Assembly (NCBI GenBank): GCA_024516035.1
Contig: CM044967.1
Location: 10,295,990-10,359,989, forward strand
Reading direction: 5' to 3'
Origin: Bactericera cockerelli
Taxonomy: Eukaryota; Arthropoda; Insecta; Hemiptera; Triozidae
Length of the DNA: 64,000 nucleotides
This document shows, piece after piece, positions 56,271 through 64,000 of this stretch. Every line of letters begins with the position of its first letter. Within the stretch, counting starts at the first letter, position 1. The position numbers were made by a program, and so were the translations under genes. The notes beneath the pieces were generated by a model, which searched no databases, was not told where the DNA came from, and was given only the letters and a program-made list of their open reading frames with translations.

Positions 56271-56965
56271 TTAAGAATTGGACAGAAAATTAACTAACTA
56301 ATACTTGGAAACTTAAACATTAAAATTTTGCAGAGAGAGAGCGAGGTCATCTCGAAAAATACATACTGGCCAAAATCTGACCACTAAGCTAAGGATTCGA
56401 AGGTACCTACCCGCCAAAGAAAATGAAAAGGCCACCAGGTGCCACCCAGTGGACCGGTTGAAGGAATAAAATCAATAAATTTGGTATCTGCTCATCAAGA
56501 TCTTTCATTTGATACCACTTAAGATTAGTATTATCCTTCAATTCCCGATTTGGGCTCCCAAAACCCGAGGCCGCCCAAATGGGCCGCCCGCTTATAATTT
56601 AGAATATTTTTTTGGTCCGGGCTCATCTCCATTTTATCTTGATCACTTTAGACACCTCGCTTAATCTTCAGTGCCATGTTAAAGACACGAAGTCGGGTCT
56701 CAAAGGATCCGTATGAAGAAAAAAAAAACAGAAAAAAAAAAAAAAAAATTATGAATCTTTTCATGTCTTTCACGATTGTTGGGGGGTCTCGAAAATAGGG
56801 TTCCCGTTGGGCTAGGAAGTCAAACAAAAAGTCAAATCAATTTATTTTTCAGCGTAGAGTCCATTTCCGCAATAAAAATTGCAATTTTTGAAATTCATGT
56901 TGCACTTTTCGCTGGCTGAAAGTACATGAAATGCATGGGAACTATGTTTTCCGTAACCTTACACT
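56271..56965. other. Gene-free stretch
   Basis: An A-rich run lies at 56718-56749. No repeat head or gene is recognised. Confidence 0.4.
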
Positions 56966-57030
56966 CTGCCGGGCTGTCTCTTTCTTTGTATAGGCGTTCT
57001 TCACACCTCGGCCGAGGTGTTTGATTCATA
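56966..57030 (-). repeat. Palindrome-bearing repeat, copy 2 (inverted)
   Basis: GCCGGGCTGTCTCTTTCTTT, then TATAGGCGTTCTTC and the palindrome ACACCTCGGCCGAGGTGT; it is the reverse complement of 29733-29795. Confidence 0.7.
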
Positions 57031-57066
57031 AAATACTAACTAATATTTGTTTGATTCGATTGTTCC

Positions 57067-57209
57067 GTCCCGGTAGCTCAGTTGTCAAGGCGTCGGTCTG
57101 GTATAATCCAGAGTTTTCAGGTTCGAACCCCAGCCGGGACATGATAAGTTATCCTAATATTTGGGATTTGCTGGAATAATAAGATTTATTAGTCCTAGTC
57201 TGGAAGTAT
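57067..57209 (+). repeat. SINE family A copy with a compact tRNA-like head
   Basis: GTCCCGGTAGCTCAGTTGTC to AGCCGGGACA folds as a tRNA of ordinary length: a TCCCGG/CCGGGA acceptor, a TCTGG/CCAGA anticodon stem with the seven-base loop TATAATC, and B box GGTTCGAACCCC. It is closer to a genuine tRNA than the 5705 copy, but is followed by the same body (GCTGGAATAATAAG), so it is a SINE. Confidence 0.75.
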
Positions 57210-57372
57210 AAGGACAGAGGTCGTGGGTTCGAACCCCAGCCGGGACATGATAAGTTATCCTCCCACATGATAACATTTTGACCACATAATAATACGTCTT
57301 GGGCTTACTGCTGTAATAAGGGTAAGGGGACTCATTAGGTCTACTCGGACATAGTGTAAATGAGGCAATTGT
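57210..57372 (+). repeat. SINE family A copy, 5' truncated
   Basis: It starts at AGAGGTCGTGGGTTCGAACC (the 3' half of the head) directly after the previous copy, followed by a fuller body with the CCACATAATAATACGTCTTG segment. Confidence 0.75.
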
Positions 57373-60300
57373 ATTCATCGTATGTCCCCCACATACGATA
57401 AAATTTATACGAGTATCTATTGATATATGTATCACAGTTACTTTCTACAGATATTTAGACAGTAAAAAAAGAAGCAAAATAATATTAATCTGATTATGTA
57501 TAAAAAATGTTTACACATTTATTTCCATCATAAAATTTTACAAAATACATATAAAAATTAAAAACAATTATTATAATAGATAGGTATAAGAAATAAAGTT
57601 GAAATGGACAACAACAACATTAATCCTTGAAAGTTTTATAAAGTGTTTTTTTTTATATCTAATTTAGTCTTCAAAAATGAAAAAAATAATAATAAGAGAA
57701 ACAGGGATCAAAAATTAGAAGTAACGAGCGCATTTTTCAAAACGTAGTATTTTTACTTTTTCGTCGAAAATTTGACCTTTCTGTACGAATCATAGCCTCA
57801 GGATATTTCAGGTTAGAGGTAGGTGATTAGATATAGATTCTTTACTGTTTCAAAACGCACTCTTTACTAATTATTTGATTGTTTGTTTAGAAAAACGCTA
57901 AAAATGATACAAATTTATATAAAAACTAATACTAAACACTTAAAATATTAGAATATAAAATATTAGAATAACGAATTAATAAAATTATTAATTATAAGCT
58001 ATGTCTAGGTATATAGCATCCAAAAATGGCAGTATTAAGTTTAATTGTGTATTATTATAGTGGTAAATATCGTAGGGAATATCGGTAAAATTACTAACTT
58101 AGAGAAAAACGATAAATTAGGTTTTCAGCTCCATTACTCTGTGTGGAATGTGATGTGGAATGAAAACACATAACACATTATACATAGTCAAGATACAATG
58201 TGTAATGTGCATGTAAATGAATAAAGAGGTGCTCTGTTAAACTGTCGGCATAATGGGACTACCTGTCTTGCTCTGACAGTCTATCTAATAAAGAACTACA
58301 TAATACATAATATAGGTACCTACCATAGATAGGTATACAGCTTTGAAGGGAGTAAGAGTCGAGGGTCGAAATTTAAATTTATACTGGTGTTGGGAGTGTT
58401 GCGTATGAGGTCTATAAAATGACTGTAAAGTGCCTGTGGTGAAGAAATCAGAAATTTTACTTTGAAAGCTCATCAATAAGATTGGAAATCACTTTGGTTT
58501 GGCCATAATTTTCGACAAGTGCCGTCAAATTACATTTTGAAACCCTTTGTTTAAAATTTTACAAAATATTTGGCTAAATATGGGCAAATTCATCAGCAAA
58601 AGCTGTTTTTTTGGTATAGGTACTTGAAATGAATGTTTATCTATACTTAAAAGGAAATTTATAGGCATTGAAATTTTGAGCGTTTAAATTTTCAAAATTT
58701 GTGGAACGGGTTTAAAAGATTCGACCGATAACCGATACTAAGCGCCGCGTGAAATATAAAGAATACAAATGTCGAAACTTGAAGTCCATCAACACTAAAT
58801 AAGTAGGTACATTAGTACATAATTATTATTAATGAATACCCCAATTGGTACAACTTTGACGAGTAACCTGTGAATCTCATATCCTGTTGTTGCAGCTCAG
58901 AGAACTAATTGTCTTTGACTAGTGACAGGCGCGACGGTGTTCTTTTTTTTGGAAGGGGTTCTACGCCTTTAAAGAAAAGTTTTTTTTCTATGGTAGGAGG
59001 TTGAATTCCAACAACCCCCACCCTGCTAGGCGCTTTCTCGCCTACGTAATGTCAACCTACACTGCAACAGAAGACACAAGAGGGAATGCTCGCTAATCCC
59101 TGGCCATGAGATAATCCACGCCTCAGGTGTACCAAACCTACCGGCTGGATATTATTCTTATACAAAAAGTTTACGTAGGTATTTATTACATGAAAGAAGT
59201 AACTTATGAGAAATTTGAGAAAGAAGGAGTACCTACTATTACAGAAAGTAAGAACTCACTACAGAAATTAAAATAGTTTTATATTTTATCTCGGGATGTC
59301 TGTAAGTTATGACTGAAAGTTTGAAATATAGGTGTATAACTTTGGAATACAATATCTAGCAGTGTTTCCTTTAAAATATAACTTTCGCTTTACCTATGTA
59401 CGAGCGGAGTCTAACTTGTACAAACGGGCCGCATTCATAAATAGAAAACAAAGCTTTTCCTTCATACTTCGTGTAATAATTGCTTTTCCTTTTACAGCAA
59501 AGAAATAGTTTTCCTTCCATGAAAGTGGTTTCCCACATGAACAAAATTTAGTAGGTATTTCTGTTTTGAATGAAATATCTTCTGCTTTTATTGGAAAGCA
59601 ATTACTTCAAATTTGTGCACATGAGAATCAAACATTAAATCAAGCAGACCCTTTTACTTTTACAATACATGGAGCAATAGCCTGTGGGCAGATAATAATA
59701 AAAGATTATAAATATGGAAATGAGCAATCATTTTCCTCTACCAATATCTTTCCCTTTTGCTCACATCAGCTGCTTTTTATGCATACCTACGGCCCAGCGT
59801 CATGATGGGTACTGTTATTTTTAAGGGAGAATATCGAAGACAATCTTTCAAAGGGTAGGTAGGCAGTAAGCATTTTTTGCAGAGAGAAAAAAATGTTATA
59901 ATCTAATAGCTATTTAAATTATTTTGTGACGAAAGAAGATCCTTCCACAATTTTTGTGCGAACAGTGTTACAACGAGCCTTATCACTATTTTAAATGCTT
60001 AACCTTATTTTTTTTTATACTCTGGTAAAGTGTCCACGGGTGTTTAATCAAACAAGTAATTACTCAAAGTTCCTCATGAGTTCTACTCTATAATAGATCT
60101 CATAAGGTTGCAGTGTTAATTGTCAGATAATAATCAGTGAAAACTAGAAATCCAAAGTAGAGAGTAGAATTGTATATTCTAATACCCCACCGAGAATTGA
60201 ACCCGGGACTCTTAGGACGCTAGTTTCTGCACACCAAGACATTGTTTTCATCTATTTTTCAAGCGCGTTACCAACAAATTTTATCTGAACAAATTTAAGT

Positions 60301-61759
60301 TTTCTCTTTAGTGAAACAAAGGCTGAAACTGGCTCATTTTCACTCTACGCCCAACATTCCACGCTGAACAAAATTATTAGAAATAGAAAAGTTAAAATGA
60401 GAAAGAGGGGTTAAGTTTTAAAGTTTAAAATCTACTTGATACAACTTTTTGAGACGAGCCATTACGCTAGGCTTTTGTTTTCCTTGCTTTTCCATTGTAC
60501 ACTACACTATACATCTACTTCCTATACACACAAATTCACACAATATTGTCTTTACAGTGTGCTCCGATTTTTTTCATTTTCTTATTCTATACAATATCGC
60601 CACAGGAACTGTCTTTTTTTTAACGATGCATTTTCTTTTCACCGAATAAATATTTCTGACAGCGTCTCAGACTCGAGGGAAAACAGCCGTGACTAGGAAG
60701 TCAGATAAGTTACATCCTTTAAAAATGGTGTGTTAAATGAAAAATACTTTTCCCTTACCCTTCGCTTGCTATCCTCAACATCACTTCCAATGAAAAAGAC
60801 AACCAGAAGAAATTTAAAACAAGAAGAAATCCGTACCATAGAAAAAGTCTTTAACATCTCAAAAAATTAAATTTATGATTTTTGGCGATTGTTCGTTGTT
60901 GTCACGAAAAATCTCGTATTCAAAATTTGAAAAAAATTGCGAATATTGGTATCTTCAAACTGCATAGAAATGGTTTTGAGAGCGCTCTTGCAAAATTCAA
61001 CTTTGTTTGGTGAATTTCTCGAAATATATTTCATACATTTTTGTGAAACAAAAAGCAATCTTCAATTTTCCTTGTCTTTGATCGTCTCATTGAAGATGTG
61101 GTTTAACAAGATTCGATAAAGAAAACCGAAGTAATCAGAGGAAAGGTAAAAGTTGCAGAAATCTTTTTAAAAATGCAAGACAAAATATTGCAGTTGTGCC
61201 GCAAAGAGAAGAGAAGAAAGTTCCACAGGAGAGATAATAAGAAAAATATATATTCAAAAGGGGGAGAGGATGTAGACCCAGGAAAACACGGAGAAATTGT
61301 ATTACAGATGATACTGCAGGAAGGAATAAAAGATGGGGAGGAGAGAGAGGCAATGAGAGAGAGAGAGAGAGAGGGTGACAGGACTGAGACAGTTGAAGAG
61401 GGCTGACTATAGAAGCGTCGACCTCGCCTGAGCGAAATAAGACAGAAGAAGACACTGTTATATAAGAACAGAGATAGAAAACAGACATTTGCGTACTATA
61501 ATTTAATACAAATGTCTCAATTGTAGAGGTATTCTTATACATAAATATAGGTACATCTTCTATCAACAATTTATTTCTAGTTTTCATTACTGAACACCTT
61601 GACTGTATCTAATAGTTCAGGGGAATGTTGAATGTTCGGATATGTATCCACCTAATGGATACATACTCGATTGTTTTATGGCATTATATCGGAAAAACCG
61701 TTTATTAAAATGTAATACAGTAATAAGTAATCATTACAAAATAATGTGTTTACGAGTAG
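57373..61759. other. AT-rich, gene-poor sequence
   Basis: No coding frame with protein-like features. It holds a repeat of the GACAGG family at 58203-58300, a GAGA microsatellite at about 61354-61375, a tRNA-like B-box fragment at 60186-60215, and a retrotransposon-tail remnant at about 61400-61455 (GCGTCGACCTCGCCTGAGCG, then AAGAAGAC). Confidence 0.45.
58203..58300 (+). repeat. Short dispersed repeat (GACAGG...TGACAG family)
   Basis: GAATAAAGAGGTGCTCTG, TAAACTGTCGGCATAATGGG, then TACCTGTCTTGCTCTGACAG and AATAAAG. It matches 38405-38485 in reverse and 39965-40020 in part. Confidence 0.5.
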
Positions 61760-61855
61760 GTACATAAAAGGTATTATGTTATGTTATTACAATTATTACG
61801 GGTACATAAAAGGTATTATGTTATGTTATTACAATTATTACGAGTACATAAAAGG
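61760..61855 (+). repeat. 42-bp tandem repeat, about 2.3 copies
   Basis: Unit GTACATAAAAGGTATTATGT, then TATGTTATTACAATTATTACGG; units start at 61760, 61802 and 61844. Confidence 0.85.
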
Positions 61856-64000
61856 TATAATATAAAATACATACGCCTAGTTTTAAAAAATAACAGTGAA
61901 AGACAAAAAATTAAAAATTAACGCTCAAACATTCAACATAAAAGACAAAAAGTACTTTTGGGTTAAGGTTAGACTGGTTGGAGTGTAAGTCAATTTAACC
62001 CTTGTTTACATACAAAAGAAACTTTTAAATTTAACTGAAATCAAGATGAAATAATGTTAATAATTCTAATTACCATTATAATGAGATTTTCTTTAAATAT
62101 AGAAACAAAATACTATTTACAAAAAATCAATTAAATTATAATCAGTCTCTATGAGAAAATTATTATTAACACAATTCATACACATACTGGGTGTAAAAAA
62201 ATCCTTCGTTGTTTTCGAATAATAACTTTTAAACTTAAAAAAAAGACAACTTGAAAAGATACTCTGAAAATTTGATAAGAAATACTATTCATAAAAATGG
62301 CAGCTTGTAAAAAAAAGTTGATTTTTATGTTTTCTATGTATTCATTTTCAACACCATTTGGATGACTTGACTGTCAGTTCGCCGTCAGTCCCTAATCACA
62401 ATTCATAATTATGTAGCGGATCAAGCTAGATTGATGAAATTGATATTATTATGAATCCACATTTCAAAGACACAAGTAGGTATCTCGGAAAGTTTTTTTG
62501 TTGACATTGGTATCTTTCACGTCGTGTGTAATTCGAAAGCTTAAATGAGCTGAATTTTATTGGTGTAGGTATTTTGATTTAAAAATTACCCATTTTTGGG
62601 ACTTCCTATGATCCAACTAAAGGTTATTAAGGTTTACAAGATCTAATTCTAATATGAAAGTCTAATTTAAAAAATCAATATCATTTTTTTACTTTTACTT
62701 ATTTTCTTTTAATTTTTTCCTTTATTTTTAATACCTACCCTTTTCTTAAACACTACCTTCTCTTTGTCTCTTGTAAATTTCTCAATTAATCCGCCCTTAT
62801 CCTCTCATGCGGTATCAAAGGCACAATCTCATCTTCTTTCCTTCTTAGTTTTTTTTTCTCTTTCTCCGAGATGAAGAATTTTTAGAGTTTCTATACCTAC
62901 CACAAGTTTAGTAAGAGACTAAATTCTAAATCATCCAAAGAAGACTGTAAACTTGTAGAGGAACTCTGGAGTTGCAATAATCAATTTAGTTTTTGGCCTT
63001 TTGTTAGTACTAAATGAAGTGAATGATGGGAGGAAGAAATTGACCTATAACTATAATAGAGTTATTGTTAATAGATAGAGAATATAGTGACATATTAAAA
63101 GAGATACTTGAACAAAAAGTTGAATACGATAAAGTCGATTTTGTCATGAAATAGGTATTTCTACAAACTTCCATTTGTAAACGGCTTAGTTCATATTTTT
63201 TATTATTTTTTTCTTCTAATTTCTATATGTTGTATATTATAAAAATGTTCAAATTTCTATTTTCATAACAAAAACTTGAGTGTCTGGAGTTTTCAACACC
63301 TTGTATATTAATAACATAATTATTGTGGATAATGGTTAACATTTTGATAAATTATAGAGTACCTACTTAATAATAGGTACTACCTTAATACTAATTGGGT
63401 ATTTTTTATACATGTCATTTCAATCTACCTATCTACAGGGGTAAATGAATTAAATTTCATGCCAAGGGAACATGCATAGTACGAGTACAAACAAGTACAT
63501 GTCTTTCTTGGACATTCGATATTGTAGGGTGTTAGTTAGGCTCTGATCAATCTTAGCTATTTGCTTTGCGAGTAGCTAAGAATAAAAATAAACACCAGTA
63601 GTATTTGTATAATTTGTATAGAAATCAATAGATAGGTTTATAGTATTTATCAATAGATAGGTATTGATAATTAAATTATTAATATCAATTTATAATTTAA
63701 AAGGTAATCAAATTATAAAACAATAAATTTATAAAGTTTTTTTTGCTCTAAATTTTCTCTATGATTCAATAGGAAATCATGAAATAAGGAGAACTTAACT
63801 GATACGTTTGTTCAATAATTTTTTAAAGAATTTGTTGCAGATGGTATCATTCTGTAGGGAGATTATCGTGAGACTCAAGAGTTGGTTGGAATTTTCGTGA
63901 GTTCGCGTACATCCCTATATTTCAAACAGCGAATTACTTTGAATTAAAAAAGAGGAGGATATCAGTACTGCATGACTTTGGAGCCAAATAGTTCAAGACA
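61856..64000. other. AT-rich sequence, nothing recognised
   Basis: No repeat head, reading frame or RNA gene can be supported. Frequent GTAGGTA/TACCTAC motifs, as in the rest of the window. Confidence 0.4.

Noticed and set aside
60436..60696. Overlapping short frames on the plus strand
   Set aside because: Low-complexity AT-rich translation without conserved features.

Overview
The window reads as nuclear DNA of an arthropod, most likely an insect. It has spliced genes with introns of up to 11 kb, an AT-rich background strewn with GTAGGTACCTAC-type motifs, an intact BEL/Pao retrotransposon, many tRNA-headed SINEs and TA- or TWA-flanked inverted-repeat elements. The order cannot be fixed from the sequence alone; a hemipteran-like genome is a weak guess. 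Nothing prokaryotic is present (no operons, ribosome-binding sites or CRISPR).

Layout. 1-2.3 kb: repeats, including a TA-flanked foldback element split by a solo LTR. 2.35-12.7 kb (+): a complete seven-exon gene for an AP endonuclease of the APE1/ExoIII family, 318 codons, with introns full of repeats. 12.7-16.9 kb: gene-poor. 16.96-41.6 kb (-): a four-exon gene for a 188-residue calponin-homology muscle protein (Mp20/transgelin type), with introns of 2.0, 11.0 and 11.1 kb. A 106-bp tandem array beside its exon 3 repeats the 3' end of that exon together with its splice donor. Its first intron holds same-strand C2H2 zinc-finger reading frames (36.4-37.8 kb), which look like a nested gene or a decayed gene pair. 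44.25-51.6 kb (+): a complete BEL/Pao element with apparently identical 588-bp LTRs, a 5-bp target duplication and one 1725-codon gag-pol frame. 51.6-57.4 kb: SINEs and a near-perfect 546-bp inverted repeat. 57.4-64 kb: AT-rich sequence with no gene I can support.

The two host genes have no evident functional link: one acts in base-excision DNA repair, the other in muscle actin binding. The repeat content is the most unusual part. There are at least six tRNA-headed SINE families, one family derived from 5S rRNA, and a conserved block shared by the 5S-headed and one tRNA-headed family. There are also a Harbinger-like MITE family with three copies in 1.6 kb and several long hairpin elements. 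All exon coordinates were read by eye from splice signals and protein homology recalled from knowledge of the families; no alignment or database search was run.
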